From Levilactobacillus yonginensis (GTDB lineage Bacteria > Bacillota > Bacilli > Lactobacillales > Lactobacillaceae), in assembly GCF_003946265.1 (NCBI RefSeq), contig NZ_RHNO01000002.1, forward strand, positions 124,001-188,000: a stretch of DNA of 64,000 nt. Direction: 5' to 3'. Under the pieces are notes generated by a model. The model did no database searches and was not told the origin of the DNA. It saw nothing but the letters and a program-made list of their open reading frames with translations. Numbering within the stretch: position 1 is the first letter of the stretch; every line of letters begins with the position of its first letter. Made by a program: the position numbers and the translations under genes. Shown piece by piece: positions 8,681 through 17,266 of this stretch.

Positions 8681-10438
8681 ATGAAGAAAACCAAGATCGT
8701 AAGTACCCTTGGCCCCGCAAGTACTGACGTTGATACGATTGTTAAGTTGATTGAATCAGGCGCCAACATCTTCCGGTTCAACTTCTCACATGGTGACCAT
8801 GAAGAACACTTGGGTCGTTTGGAAAACGTCCACAAGGCTGAAAAGATCACTGGTAAGACCGTTGGTATCATGTTGGATACTAAGGGTGCTGAAATCCGGA
8901 CCACTGTTGAAAAGGGCGGTAAGCTCCAATTCAATACTGGCGACAAATTCCGTATTTCAATGGATGACTCACTTGAAGGAACCAAGGAAAAGATTGCTGT
9001 TACTTACCCTGGTTTATTCGATGATGTTAACGAAGGTGGCCACGTCTTATTCGATGATGGTTTACTGGACTCAGTTGTTGAAAGTAAGGATGAAGCAACT
9101 AAGGAATTAGTTGTTGTTGCTCAAAACGATGGTGTTCTGGGTTCCCGTAAGGGTGTTAACGCTCCCGGCGTTTCCATCAACTTACCTGGGATCACTGAAA
9201 AGGACTCCGATGATATTCGTTTTGGTTTGGATCACGAAATCAACTTCATCGCTGCTTCATTCGTTCGGAAGCCTCAAGATGTTATGGACATCCGTGAACT
9301 TCTTGAAGAAAAGCACATGGAACACGTGCAAATCTTCCCTAAGATCGAATCCCAAGAAGGTATCAACAACTTTGATGACATCATCAAGGTTTCCGATGGT
9401 TTGATGGTTGCTCGTGGTGACATGGGTGTCGAAATTCCAACGGAAAACGTACCTTTGGTACAAAAGGCTTTGATCAAGAAGTGTAACTTCTTAGGTAAGC
9501 CAGTTATCACGGCTACCCAAATGTTAGACTCTATGCAAGAAAACCCACGTCCTACTCGTGCCGAAGCATCTGACGTTGCCAACGCCGTCTTTGATGGTAC
9601 TGACGCAACCATGCTTTCTGGTGAAAGTGCTAACGGTGAATACCCAGTAGAATCCGTTGCTACGATGAACCGGATCGACATCAAGGCTGAAAATGCTTTG
9701 AAGGACTTTGGTCGTGACAACTTGAACTTCGACAACGGTGACGTTACCGAATCAATCGGTGCTTCCGTTGCTCGTGTTGCTAACGAATTGGGCGTTAAGA
9801 CCATCGTTGCTGCAACTGAAAGTGGCTACACTGCCAAGATGATTTCTAAGTACCGGCCAAATGCTGATATCTTAGCTGTTACCTTTGACGACCGGACCCG
9901 TCGTGGTTTGATGGTCAACTGGGGTGTTTACCCAATCGTTACCGAAAAGCCTTCAAACACTGATGAAATGTTTGACCTGGCTGCAGCCAAGGCCGTTGAA
10001 ACGGGCTTAGCTAAGGAAGGCGATTTGATCTTAATCACCGCTGGTGTGCCAGTTGGCGAACGCGGAACGACTAACTTGATGAAGATCCAATTGATCGGTT
10101 CAAAGTTAGTTCAAGGCCAAGGTGTCGGTGACGACACTGTGATTGGTAAAGCAATCATCGCTAACTCCGCTGCTGATGCAAATGCTAAAGTCGTTGAAGG
10201 TGGTATCTTGATTGCCAAGAACACCGACAAAGACTACTTGCCAGCTATCGAAAAGTCTAGCGCCGTTATCGTTGAAAACGGTGGGTTGACTTCTCACGCA
10301 GCTGTTGTTGGGATTTCCATGGGGATTCCTGTTATCGTTGGTGCTACTGGTGCCAGCGACAAGATCTCCGATGGCGAATTGATCACCGTTGACTCACGTC
10401 GCGGTATCGTTTACCACGGTGCTTCCAACGCGCTTTAA
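8681..10438 (+). CDS. pyk: Pyruvate kinase with C-terminal PEP-utilising domain
   Basis: Transfers phosphate from phosphoenolpyruvate to ADP, making pyruvate and ATP. It has 585 residues: the TIM-barrel catalytic domain starts MKKTKIVSTLGPAS, with the conserved arginine in FRFNFSHG and MxARGDxG-type motif MVARGDMG; the alpha/beta C-domain follows. An extra domain of about 100 residues with the TSHAAV signature (near 536) resembles the mobile domain of PEP synthases and is typical of Bacillus and Lactobacillus enzymes. Strong codon bias fits high expression. The leader contains a small perfect hairpin (GCCGAA/TTCGGC, about 8603-8618). A terminator follows directly. Confidence 0.97.
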   Translation: MKKTKIVSTLGPASTDVDTIVKLIESGANIFRFNFSHGDHEEHLGRLENVHKAEKITGKTVGIMLDTKGAEIRTTVEKGGKLQFNTGDKFRISMDDSLEGTKEKIAVTYPGLFDDVNEGGHVLFDDGLLDSVVESKDEATKELVVVAQNDGVLGSRKGVNAPGVSINLPGITEKDSDDIRFGLDHEINFIAASFVRKPQDVMDIRELLEEKHMEHVQIFPKIESQEGINNFDDIIKVSDGLMVARGDMGVEIPTENVPLVQKALIKKCNFLGKPVITATQMLDSMQENPRPTRAEASDVANAVFDGTDATMLSGESANGEYPVESVATMNRIDIKAENALKDFGRDNLNFDNGDVTESIGASVARVANELGVKTIVAATESGYTAKMISKYRPNADILAVTFDDRTRRGLMVNWGVYPIVTEKPSNTDEMFDLAAAKAVETGLAKEGDLILITAGVPVGERGTTNLMKIQLIGSKLVQGQGVGDDTVIGKAIIANSAADANAKVVEGGILIAKNTDKDYLPAIEKSSAVIVENGGLTSHAAVVGISMGIPVIVGATGASDKISDGELITVDSRRGIVYHGASNAL

Positions 10439-10460
10439 TTCGAGATAAACCTGTTATTAA

Positions 10461-10491
10461 AAACGGACCCTCTGTCGGGGGTCCGTTTTTT
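10461..10491 (+). terminator. Terminator of pyk
   Basis: ACGGACCC/GGGTCCGT stem followed by six T. Confidence 0.85.
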
Positions 10492-10535
10492 GCTGCACTG
10501 AATTTACTAAAGTTTCGATGATTGTCGTTTCCGGC

Positions 10536-10697
10536 GATGGGGCGGCATCAATCAGCTGTGGGGACCGCCTGCGGCCTGAGGAGCGGTCCTCCGGCTCGAC
10601 TTTAAGGCTTGAAAATCACAAGTCTTAAAGCTCGTCCCATGGTCTAAGCTGGTTCCCAGCTAAGACCATCGACATAGCCGATTGATGCCGCCCCATC
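10536..10697 (-). repeat. Structured intergenic repeat, copy 1 (type A)
   Basis: An 18-bp perfect terminal inverted repeat (GATGGGGCGGCATCAATC at 10536-10553 against 10680-10697) encloses three hairpins. Read on the minus strand: ATGGTCT...AGACCAT with inner AGCTGG/CCAGCT, then TGGGACGAG, CTTTAAGACTTG/CAAGCCTTAAAG, TCGAG, a helix closing the ACCGC...AGG loop, and GTCCCCACAGC. A weaker outer helix extends pairing to about 10507-10728. Copy 2 lies 372 bp to the right in opposite orientation. Confidence 0.85.
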
Positions 10698-11069
10698 TCT
10701 GGTCACTGACATTGTCGGTAACTTTAGCATCGCATTTCAAGCTTGCGGTTAAAGTGGTGAGTGTCTGTTGTCGATAAAAGTAAATAGAAGCTTTGCAGCA
10801 AACGCTTTTTAAATTAGAAATTATCTTCGATGTAGTGAGCTTGGCGTTGGTAAGTCATGACCTATCGCTTTGTATCCGATAACAACTATTCCGTGTTAGC
10901 GGTGGTGGAACTTGTAGAACGAAAGATTGTGGCCAGAGTATCTGCAAGCCTGCGAATACTGACGGATGTTGAGCGGAATTTTCAAAAGCCACGAGTTAAA
11001 TCAACGTCCGCCAAAATTTACAATGGATTTCAATTCCAATAATGCCAGGAACATCCAGTCAAAGCTGGA
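10698..11069. other. Interior between repeat copies 1 and 2
   Basis: The 372 bp enclosed by the outward-facing copies 1 and 2. I see no ribosome binding site, no convincing reading frame and no similarity by eye to the interiors of the other pairs, apart from the outer arm of copy 1 at the left edge. Confidence 0.4.
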
Positions 11070-11235
11070 GGTGGTCAGGGGCGGGGGCAGCCGTGAAAAT
11101 GGCGTTAGCTAGCGGTTTGTGCTAGCTTAGGCCATGGGCGACTTTCAAGACACGGGGGTTTCGTGGCTTGAAATCGAGCGAGAAGCCCGCGCCTGGGCTG
11201 AAGCGTCCCCACAGCAGGCCCCGTCCCTGACCACC
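11070..11235 (+). repeat. Structured intergenic repeat, copy 2 (type B)
   Basis: Terminal helix GGTGGTCAGGGGCGGGG (11070-11086) pairs with 11219-11235 with one G-T pair. Inside: GTGAAA, ATGGC/GCCAT with inner GCTAGC/GCTAGC, TGGGCG, TTTCAAG/CTTGAAA capped by CACG/CGTG, TCGAG, AGCCC/GGGCT, then GTCCCCACAGC. It shares motifs and helix order with the type A copies, but helices 2-4 differ in length. Confidence 0.85.
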
Positions 11236-11358
11236 GGAGTGCGACCGCTTTCACCAATTTAGTGGGATTAAAGCTCGCTAGTTGGACGGTTTCCGTGTAA
11301 AATAAGGGGTAGACACTTTTGAACGGTAGACTGGGAAACCAGTAGAATTGAGGAGATT

Positions 11359-12243
11359 ATGGAAGAACTATTAGGCCGCATCATCGCGGGAAAAGTTACC
11401 GATGAAAATGAAAAAGATTATTACGTCCAGGTTGCCGGGACGACCTTTCGGCTGGATAAATCAGAAATTAAGAAGCCATTGAAGTTAGGCTCAACCTTTA
11501 AGGGGTTTGCATACGAGAACGAAGACCATGACATGCAGATCACTCGGAACGCACCAGCCGTTCAGGTCGATCACTATGGCATGGGAACGGTTGTACGGAG
11601 CCAACGGACGTTAGGCGTCTTCGTCAACATCGGCTTACCTAACAAGGACATCGTTGTTTCACTGGATGACCTACCTGATATCATGGAATTATGGCCCCAA
11701 CAGGGTGACCGGTTGATGATTGCTTTGCGTGAAGATGCTAAGCAACGCCTTTGGGGTGTATTAGCTGACGGTGAAATTTACCAAGCCATTGCCCAACCAG
11801 CCAAGAAGCACATGCAAAATGCCAACGTAGTTGCTACCGCTTACCAACTGAAGCTGGTCGGTACCCGGGTAATGACTGAAAACAATGAATTGGGCTTCAT
11901 TCACCCATCTGAACGGGAAAAGGAACCTCGTTTAGGAGAAGAATTACACGCCCGCGTGATCGGTGTCCACGAAGATGGCACGTTGAACCTGTCCTTGCGT
12001 CCACGGACTTACGAAGCCATTGATGATGATTCAGCAATGCTGCTGGCCGCTTTGGAACACAGTGAAGACGGTCATTTGGAATTTAGTGACAAGAGTGATC
12101 CAGCTGCCATCAAGGCTTACTTTGGTATCAGTAAGGGTCAATTCAAGCGGGCCATTGGGCACCTCTTGAAAGCCCGGAAAATCACGCAACACGATGGCCA
12201 ATTGTGGTTGGTTGCTGAAGCGGACGAGTCGACAACCGACTAG
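11359..12243 (+). CDS. cvfB: S1-domain RNA-binding protein, CvfB/YitL family
   Basis: Cytoplasmic RNA-binding protein of 294 residues with tandem S1-like OB folds and a C-terminal winged-helix region (about 215-290, with YFGISKGQFKRAIGHLLK). The S. aureus member is called conserved virulence factor B and binds RNA; its biochemical role in lactobacilli is not settled. The ATG at 11359 follows GAGGAG. A TGTAAAAT candidate -10 lies at 11296-11303. xerD begins 12 bases after the stop, so the two are probably co-transcribed. Confidence 0.88.
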   Translation: MEELLGRIIAGKVTDENEKDYYVQVAGTTFRLDKSEIKKPLKLGSTFKGFAYENEDHDMQITRNAPAVQVDHYGMGTVVRSQRTLGVFVNIGLPNKDIVVSLDDLPDIMELWPQQGDRLMIALREDAKQRLWGVLADGEIYQAIAQPAKKHMQNANVVATAYQLKLVGTRVMTENNELGFIHPSEREKEPRLGEELHARVIGVHEDGTLNLSLRPRTYEAIDDDSAMLLAALEHSEDGHLEFSDKSDPAAIKAYFGISKGQFKRAIGHLLKARKITQHDGQLWLVAEADESTTD

Positions 12244-12255
12244 GAGGCGTGTTAG

Positions 12256-13152
12256 ATGACTGAACTGGAGGATCAAACGGTAGACTTTGCCCATTACCTG
12301 CGGGTCGAGCAGGGGCTTGCCGAAAATTCAGTCACGAGTTATACGCAGGAGTTACGCAATTTTGCGCAGTACTTGACGCCTAAAAAAATCACCGATTTTA
12401 AACGGGTAGACCGGCTCCAGGTCATGGCGTACTTGAGTGCGCTGACCGCCGCTGGCAAGTCCCGTAATTCAGTGATCCACGCGGTGTCGGCTCTGCGTAA
12501 GTTTTATCGTTACCTTGTTCAGACCCACCAGCTGACGGATAATCCGATGGCTAACGTGGCGGCGCCTAAGCACGCCCAACACTTACCGGCCGTGCTGACG
12601 GTGGCCGAGGTCGATCGCTTATTGGCGGCACCAGACACTAGTAATAAATACGGCCTGCGTGATCGGGCGATTCTGGAGGTCATGTATGCGACCGGGTTGC
12701 GGGTCAGCGAGCTGGTCCATTTAAAATTGGCCGACCTACACCTGGAGATGGGGTTGATTCAGGCCCTGGGTAAGGGTGACAAGGAACGGATCATTCCGAT
12801 TGGCGACGTGGCCAGTGACTGGATCAACCAGTATTTGGCGGCCAGTCGACCGGTGTTGTTGAAGCAGCGCACCAGTCCGTATCTGTTTTTAAATGCACAC
12901 GGTGGAGGTCTGTCACGACAGTCCATTTGGCAAAAAATCAAGCGGTACGTGGCGTTGGCTGACATCCAAAAGGATGTGACGCCCCACACACTGCGGCATT
13001 CATTTGCCACGCATATTTTAGAGAATGGCGCGGATTTGCGGGTGGTTCAGGAACTACTGGGCCACGCGGACATCACGACCACTCAGATTTATACCCACAT
13101 TTCTAAAAAGCGGTTACTGAACGTTTATGATGCGTATCACCCACGCGCCTAG
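12256..13152 (+). CDS. xerD: Site-specific tyrosine recombinase XerD
   Basis: Resolves chromosome dimers at the terminus together with XerC. It has 298 residues: N-terminal SAM-like core-binding domain (about 5-90) and catalytic domain with arginine in TGLRVSEL near 147, lysine in GKGDKERI, HTLRHSF near 242, GHADITTT and the nucleophilic tyrosine in QIYTHI near 278. The start follows GGAGG. Its position before ribT-scpAB-rluB supports XerD, while xerC stands next to hslVU at 49391. Confidence 0.93.
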   Translation: MTELEDQTVDFAHYLRVEQGLAENSVTSYTQELRNFAQYLTPKKITDFKRVDRLQVMAYLSALTAAGKSRNSVIHAVSALRKFYRYLVQTHQLTDNPMANVAAPKHAQHLPAVLTVAEVDRLLAAPDTSNKYGLRDRAILEVMYATGLRVSELVHLKLADLHLEMGLIQALGKGDKERIIPIGDVASDWINQYLAASRPVLLKQRTSPYLFLNAHGGGLSRQSIWQKIKRYVALADIQKDVTPHTLRHSFATHILENGADLRVVQELLGHADITTTQIYTHISKKRLLNVYDAYHPRA

Positions 13153-13206
13153 CCGTTACGGCAAGGGTGTGGTAAAGTATGAAGACGATTGGAACGGAGG
13201 GGGACC

Positions 13207-13602
13207 ATGTTACTTAAATATCGGAGCGATTATCAAAAGATTGCGATGGGCATGTTGAGCCTGTTGCCGAATTTTAAGGACTGGGACCGGCTGCAAAAGG
13301 AATTAGCATGGTACCAGGCCGGCGATGACCGGAACCTTTATCTCTGGAAGGACGAGCACGACGACTTCGCGGGGGCCCTGGGCGCAGAAGTGCAGGGAGA
13401 CTACCTGGTCGTTCGGTTGATTACGTTGATGCCAGATAAGCAGTTAACGCGAAATACCTGGCAGATGCTAGATGAGTTGGCCACCACGGCGCCGGACAGG
13501 CGGTTGATGGGAACCCTAACGACGGCCAAGATTATTGCAAAATGGGAGTTTTACCATGGACAAAGCCACAGAGAACGGTCAACCGCTGATTCAGGTCAGT
13601 GA
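13207..13602 (+). CDS. ribT: RibT-like GNAT family protein
   Basis: A 131-residue protein resembling RibT, a small GNAT-fold acetyltransferase linked to riboflavin loci in Bacillus; its substrate is unknown. It starts MLLKYRSDYQKIAMG and keeps the central LxLWKDEHDDFAGALG strand pair, followed by VVRLITLMPD. The ATG at 13207 is preceded by GGAGGGGG; a TTG 18 bases upstream is less likely. Its 3' end overlaps scpA by 47 bases, so translation is probably coupled. Confidence 0.75.
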   Translation: MLLKYRSDYQKIAMGMLSLLPNFKDWDRLQKELAWYQAGDDRNLYLWKDEHDDFAGALGAEVQGDYLVVRLITLMPDKQLTRNTWQMLDELATTAPDRRLMGTLTTAKIIAKWEFYHGQSHRERSTADSGQ

Positions 13603-14344
13603 TTTTGAGGGACCGTTAGACTTGTTGCTACACTTAATTAAAACCAATGAAATGGATATTTACGATATTCGGATAACGACGATTACCAGTCAGTATCTGA
13701 CCTACTTGCATCAAATGCAGGAGCTACGGTTAGACATTGCTGGGGAGTACTTTGTGATGGCGGCCAATTTGATGGCCATTAAGGCGAAGCTGTTGTTGCC
13801 AAAACCAACGACGGTGGACCCTGTCGATGAGGATGCCGGTGAGGATCCTCGGGAAGACTTGGTCAATCAATTGTTGGAGTATCAACGCTATAAGCAAGCT
13901 GCCCAGGAGCTGAAGAAGCGCGCCATAGCTCGGCAGGAACACTTTACCCGACCGGCAATGGCCGTGCCGGAATCGGTGACGTTGTCAGTTGCACCGGGGA
14001 TTCAGACCAGTGACTTGCAAGCGGCTCTGGCCAAACTGGTTCACCGGGCAATGATTGCCAAACCGGTGACGCAAAATATTCATCAAGAACATTTTACGAT
14101 CAAGGCTCAGATGGCGACCGTTTTGACGCGTTTACAGCGGGCCAAGCACCCCATCGACTTTGATAAATTATTGGCCGGAGTACCGGCATTGGAAGAAGTC
14201 GTGACGACCTTCTTAGCAGTCTTGGAGTTGGCTCGTCAACGGCAAGTACAGTTGCAGCAGGTCAACCGCTTAGCGCCACTTCAGGTTGGTTTTTTAAAAA
14301 TGGAAGGAAGTTATGCACCCGATGTCACCCCTAGCACAGATTGA
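13556..14344 (+). CDS. scpA: Segregation and condensation protein A
   Basis: Kleisin subunit that bridges the Smc dimer in the condensin-like complex and acts with ScpB in chromosome compaction. It has 262 residues: an N-terminal helical domain with [12 protein letters not shown] near 20, and a C-terminal winged helix. The ATG at 13556 has GGGAG 8 bases upstream inside ribT; an alternative TTG at 13535 is possible. Its end overlaps scpB by 32 bases. Confidence 0.94.
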   Translation: MDKATENGQPLIQVSDFEGPLDLLLHLIKTNEMDIYDIRITTITSQYLTYLHQMQELRLDIAGEYFVMAANLMAIKAKLLLPKPTTVDPVDEDAGEDPREDLVNQLLEYQRYKQAAQELKKRAIARQEHFTRPAMAVPESVTLSVAPGIQTSDLQAALAKLVHRAMIAKPVTQNIHQEHFTIKAQMATVLTRLQRAKHPIDFDKLLAGVPALEEVVTTFLAVLELARQRQVQLQQVNRLAPLQVGFLKMEGSYAPDVTPSTD

Positions 14345-14924
14345 AAGCCTCCTGTTCGTCAGTGGTGACGAAGGCATTACCGTGGCTGATTTAGCAGCAG
14401 CTACTGGATTGTTACGACCAGCCATTTTGGCCAGCTTGGAACGATTAGCTGAGAAGTACGCGGCGGATACCGATTCCGCTTTGGAATTGATGGTCAACGA
14501 TACGACCTACCGCTTGGTGACTAAGGCGGCCGCTGGTGAAGTGATCAAACACTACTTTGAGAACCCGCTCAGCACTAACCTTTCGCCAGCCTCACTAGAG
14601 GTCTTGGCAATCATTGCGTACCGGCAGCCAATTACGCGGATCGAAATTGATGAGATTCGGGGCGTCCAGAGTTCATCGACCGTGCAAAAATTAGTTCTGC
14701 GGCGGCTGATTGAAGATGCTGGTCGTTTGGATGAACCCGGCCGACCAAAGGTGTACCGGACGAGCGCGTATTTCTTAGATTACTTTGGGTTGACGACCTT
14801 AGATGAGTTGCCACCCTTACCAGCGGCAGCCACACCAGGTGACACCGCTGATGATGGCGATGGTGGGGATCTATTCCTGCAAGCCTTTAATCAGCAATTA
14901 AATCAATCAGGAGATGAAAGTTAA
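14313..14924 (+). CDS. scpB: Segregation and condensation protein B
   Basis: Winged-helix partner of ScpA in the Smc complex. It has 203 residues with two wHTH domains and the conserved block [16 protein letters not shown], followed by EIDEIRGV. The start overlaps scpA, and its TAA overlaps the rluB ATG (TAATG), so the three are tightly coupled. Confidence 0.94.
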   Translation: MHPMSPLAQIESLLFVSGDEGITVADLAAATGLLRPAILASLERLAEKYAADTDSALELMVNDTTYRLVTKAAAGEVIKHYFENPLSTNLSPASLEVLAIIAYRQPITRIEIDEIRGVQSSSTVQKLVLRRLIEDAGRLDEPGRPKVYRTSAYFLDYFGLTTLDELPPLPAAATPGDTADDGDGGDLFLQAFNQQLNQSGDES

Positions 14925-15646
14925 TGGAACGACTACAAAAAGTTTTAGCCCACGACGGGGTTGCCTCACGTCGCCAGTCAGAAAAGTTGATCATGAGCGG
15001 TCGGGTAAAGGTTAACGGCACCGTGGTCACTGAATTAGGAACCAAGGTCGGCGTTCACGACAAGATCCTGGTTGATGGTGTGCCGGTCACGACTGAAGCA
15101 CCGGTTTACGTGATGTTGTACAAGCCGCGGGCGGTTATTTCGACGGCCAACGATGAAAAGGGCCGCAAGACCGTTGTGGATCTCATTGAAGATATTCCCC
15201 AACGCATCTACCCAGTGGGTCGGTTGGATTATGATACGGCTGGTCTGTTGTTGTTAACGAACGATGGCGAGCTGGCTAACCGGTTGACACATCCAAAGTA
15301 CGAAGTTGAAAAGACTTATGTTGCCCGGGTTACGGGAACGCCAACGAACGATGCCATGCGGCAACTCCGTCAAGGTATGACCGTCGACGGGGAAGTTTAC
15401 GCGCCAGCTAGAACCAAGTTGTTGAGCAGCGATCCTAAGAAGAAGTCTTCAATCGTGCAACTGATTATTCATGAAGGCAAAAATCACCAAGTTAAGAAAA
15501 TGTTAGAGGCTGTTGGTTATCCGGTTGAAAAACTCAAACGAGAAAAGTACGGTAATTTGACGTTAAAGGGGCTCAATGCTGGGGAAGCCCGGTTACTGAA
15601 ACCGGAAGAGGTCAAGGAGCTCAAACAGGCCACTGGGCTGATGTAA
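14924..15646 (+). CDS. rluB: rRNA pseudouridine synthase, RluB family
   Basis: Converts a 23S rRNA uridine to pseudouridine. It has 240 residues: an N-terminal S4 RNA-binding domain (about 1-60, [18 protein letters not shown]) and a RsuA-type catalytic domain with the aspartate in GRLDYDTAGLLLLT near 103. It is the last gene of the xerD-ribT-scpA-scpB-rluB run; a new promoter and the FMN riboswitch follow. Confidence 0.92.
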   Translation: MERLQKVLAHDGVASRRQSEKLIMSGRVKVNGTVVTELGTKVGVHDKILVDGVPVTTEAPVYVMLYKPRAVISTANDEKGRKTVVDLIEDIPQRIYPVGRLDYDTAGLLLLTNDGELANRLTHPKYEVEKTYVARVTGTPTNDAMRQLRQGMTVDGEVYAPARTKLLSSDPKKKSSIVQLIIHEGKNHQVKKMLEAVGYPVEKLKREKYGNLTLKGLNAGEARLLKPEEVKELKQATGLM

Positions 15647-15655
15647 GCTTTTTCA

Positions 15656-15684
15656 TTGACAGGCTTTCTAAAAGTTAGTATATT
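15656..15684 (+). promoter_or_regulatory. Sigma-A promoter of the FMN riboswitch-ribU unit
   Basis: TTGACA (15656-15661), 17-bp spacer, TATATT (15679-15684). The -35 begins within 10 bases of the rluB stop, and the riboswitch starts about 20 bases downstream. Confidence 0.85.
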
Positions 15685-15705
15685 TAACTTGTAATAAAAT
15701 TTAGG

Positions 15706-15821
15706 TTCATCTTCAGGGCAGGGTGTAATTCCCGACCGGCGGTAAAGTCCGCGACCCGCGCAAGCGGTTGATTCGGTGCAACTCCGAAACCGACAGTAAA
15801 GTCTGGTATGCAGAAGATGAG
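15706..15821 (+). promoter_or_regulatory. FMN riboswitch (RFN element)
   Basis: All RFN hallmarks are present in order: TCATCTTC closing helix, AGGGCAGGGTG, CCCGACCGGCGGTA, AAGTCCGCGACCC, GATTCGGTG, CCGAAACCGACAGT and AGTCTGGATG-like end TCTGGTATGCAGAAGATGA. FMN binding is known to cause premature termination or block translation of riboflavin genes. Confidence 0.97.
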
Positions 15822-15858
15822 ACATTGCTTTTTGCGTATCCTTTTTAGCGTAAACTCC

Positions 15859-15890
15859 AAGGTCTCGCCCTTCTGTGGTGAGGCCTTTTT
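15859..15890 (+). terminator. Riboswitch-linked terminator before ribU
   Basis: AAGGTCTCGCC pairs with GGTGAGGCCTT (G-T pairs included) followed by five T. It sits between the aptamer and ribU, as expected for an FMN-dependent transcription-termination platform. Confidence 0.8.
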
Positions 15891-15935
15891 CTATGGTCGC
15901 ACCGCGAAAGATGGCCGCAAGGAGGAACAAGAGTT

Positions 15936-16517
15936 ATGGAAAATAGTCGTAGTGGTTTAAGCGTTCGGGCAATGGTGGAAATGGCGTTATTTGCCGGTAT
16001 TTCCTATGTCTTGATGTTTGTGGCGTTACCCATCGTGCCCATTGTGCCGTACATGAAGCTTGATCTGAGTGATTTGGTCGTGCTGATTGGTATGAGTGTC
16101 TTTGGTCTAGGTGGCGCAATCCTGATTGCAGCAGTCAAAGAGTTGCTGTACTTCGTGACGACCGGTATGGATGTCGTGAACTTAATTGGGGTGATGACAG
16201 CGTTTATTGCTGACTTAGCGCTAATCGTGCCCATCAGTCTGGTGCTGAAACGGCGCAATCCCTCGTTGACCCGGCAAATTTTAGCCGTGGTTCTGGGAAC
16301 ATTGAGTCTGACCGTGGTTCTGTCGTTAGGTAATTGGTTGGTCATTACGCCACTGTACTTAAAGGTCTTAAACATTTCGATCGGGTTGCCCGTTAGCAAG
16401 CTGGTCTTGTTAGGGGTTATTCCGTTTAACCTGATCAAAGGGGTCGTCTTGGGCATCCTCTTTATCCTGTTGACCCGCCGGATGGCGCCTTGGTTGGCTA
16501 AACACACGACATTGTAA
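15936..16517 (+). CDS. ribU: Riboflavin ECF transporter substrate-binding protein RibU
   Basis: Membrane S-component that binds riboflavin and works with the shared EcfA/A'/T energising module, which is not in this window. It has 193 residues with about six hydrophobic segments, conserved LKLDLSD-like block MKLDLSDLVVLI near 35 and KELLYFVTTG near 68. AGGAGG precedes the ATG. The FMN riboswitch directly upstream gives the substrate and the control mode. No riboflavin biosynthesis genes are near, so uptake may be the main source. Confidence 0.95.
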   Translation: MENSRSGLSVRAMVEMALFAGISYVLMFVALPIVPIVPYMKLDLSDLVVLIGMSVFGLGGAILIAAVKELLYFVTTGMDVVNLIGVMTAFIADLALIVPISLVLKRRNPSLTRQILAVVLGTLSLTVVLSLGNWLVITPLYLKVLNISIGLPVSKLVLLGVIPFNLIKGVVLGILFILLTRRMAPWLAKHTTL

Positions 16518-16538
16518 GTGTATGTGTTGTGATTCGAT

Positions 16539-16722
16539 GCCAGTGGCTGGTAGGGCTTCCATCTGCTGTGGGGACCGGTGCCAGCCTGGGGTGCGGTCTG
16601 GCACCTCGACTTGAAGCCTTGGCAGTTCACCAAGGCTCCAAGCTCGTCCCACGCTGTAGGCTAGCTAAAAAACGCTAGCCAACATCGTCGACACAGCCGG
16701 TTCATCCCTACGAGCCACTGGC
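16539..16722 (-). repeat. Structured intergenic repeat, copy 3 (type A)
   Basis: Terminal helix GCCAGTGGCT..TAGGG (16539-16555) pairs with 16706-16722. On the minus strand: GGCTAGC/GCTAGCC hairpin, TGGGACGAG, 13-bp helix CTTGGAGCCTTGG/CCAAGGCTTCAAG, TCGAG, helix GGTGCCAG/CTGGCACC closing the ACCGC...AGG loop, and GTCCCCACAGC. The helices differ from copies 4-6 but stay fully paired. Confidence 0.88.
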
Positions 16723-16936
16723 GGCAACGGTTACGTTGTTCAGTGATAGCTATGATTACAACAATTCTGGTAGAGTGAGTGGATTGTTGGTACCTCAACG
16801 GATGTCGCTTAGTATTCGGCAAAAGGGACAAGCTACTTGCTTGAGCTAAATTAGTTTGGTTTGGAATTAAGTAGTTGGAATAGTACGTACGCGCAGTCTC
16901 GCCACCTACCCCAGCCACATCGGAGTTAAAGACACT
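16723..16936. other. Interior between repeat copies 3 and 4
   Basis: The 214 bp between the outward-facing copies. No reading frame, ribosome binding site or terminator is visible. Confidence 0.4.
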
Positions 16937-17128
16937 GTAGCCGGAGGGTGCCAGGAGGGTAGACAGCTGTGTCGACGCAGTTGGTTGGCGTTCTATGCCG
17001 ACCTACTGCGTGGGACGAGCTTGGCGCTTCGTCGGGTCTTGACGAGGCGTCAAGTCGAGGAAAAAGACCGCTTCTTAGGCTTTTTCCGGTCCCCACAGCA
17101 GGCTACACTCCTGGCGGCCGGAGGCAAC
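16937..17128 (+). repeat. Structured intergenic repeat, copy 4 (type A)
   Basis: Starts GTAGCCGGAGG and ends with an imperfect complement at 17103-17128. Inside: GTCGACG, ACGCAG-TT-GGTTGGC paired with GCCGACC-TA-CTGCGT, TGGGACGAG, a 14-bp helix CTTGGCGCTTCGTC/GACGAGGCGTCAAG with two G-T pairs, TCGAG, GGAAAAAG/CTTTTTCC closing an ACCGC...AGG loop, and GTCCCCACAGC. Confidence 0.88.
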
Positions 17129-17165
17129 AATAGCGTTAACACAGGCGACAATAGCGCTAACACAT
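17126..17165 (+). repeat. Short tandem duplication
   Basis: ACAATAGCGTTAACACA is followed after GGCG by ACAATAGCGCTAACACA, two near-identical 17-bp units directly right of repeat copy 4. Confidence 0.6.
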
Positions 17166-17194
17166 GAGAACTAATAAAGAAATTTGAAGCATCA

Positions 17195-17222
17195 GGGGTT
17201 GGCAGGTCTGCCGGCCCCTTTT
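17195..17222 (+). terminator. Terminator-like hairpin before ypbB
   Basis: GGGGTTGGCA and TGCCGGCCCC pair across a GGTC loop (two G-T pairs), followed by four T. It may end the ribU transcript after the repeats. Confidence 0.6.
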
Positions 17223-17266
17223 CTTATGGTAAACTGGTAGCAGACTAAATTTAACGGAGGTGGCCC

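Noticed and set aside
10857-11042. 61-codon frame between repeat copies 1 and 2
   Set aside because: No binding site and no similarity to the interiors of the other pairs; probably chance.
10492-11358. Possible CRISPR array or tandem repeat array
   Set aside because: The repeats are few, large, inverted and internally paired, without regular spacers or cas genes.
16985-17167. 60-codon frame across repeat copy 4
   Set aside because: It is the translation of the structured repeat; the frame is not kept in the other copies.
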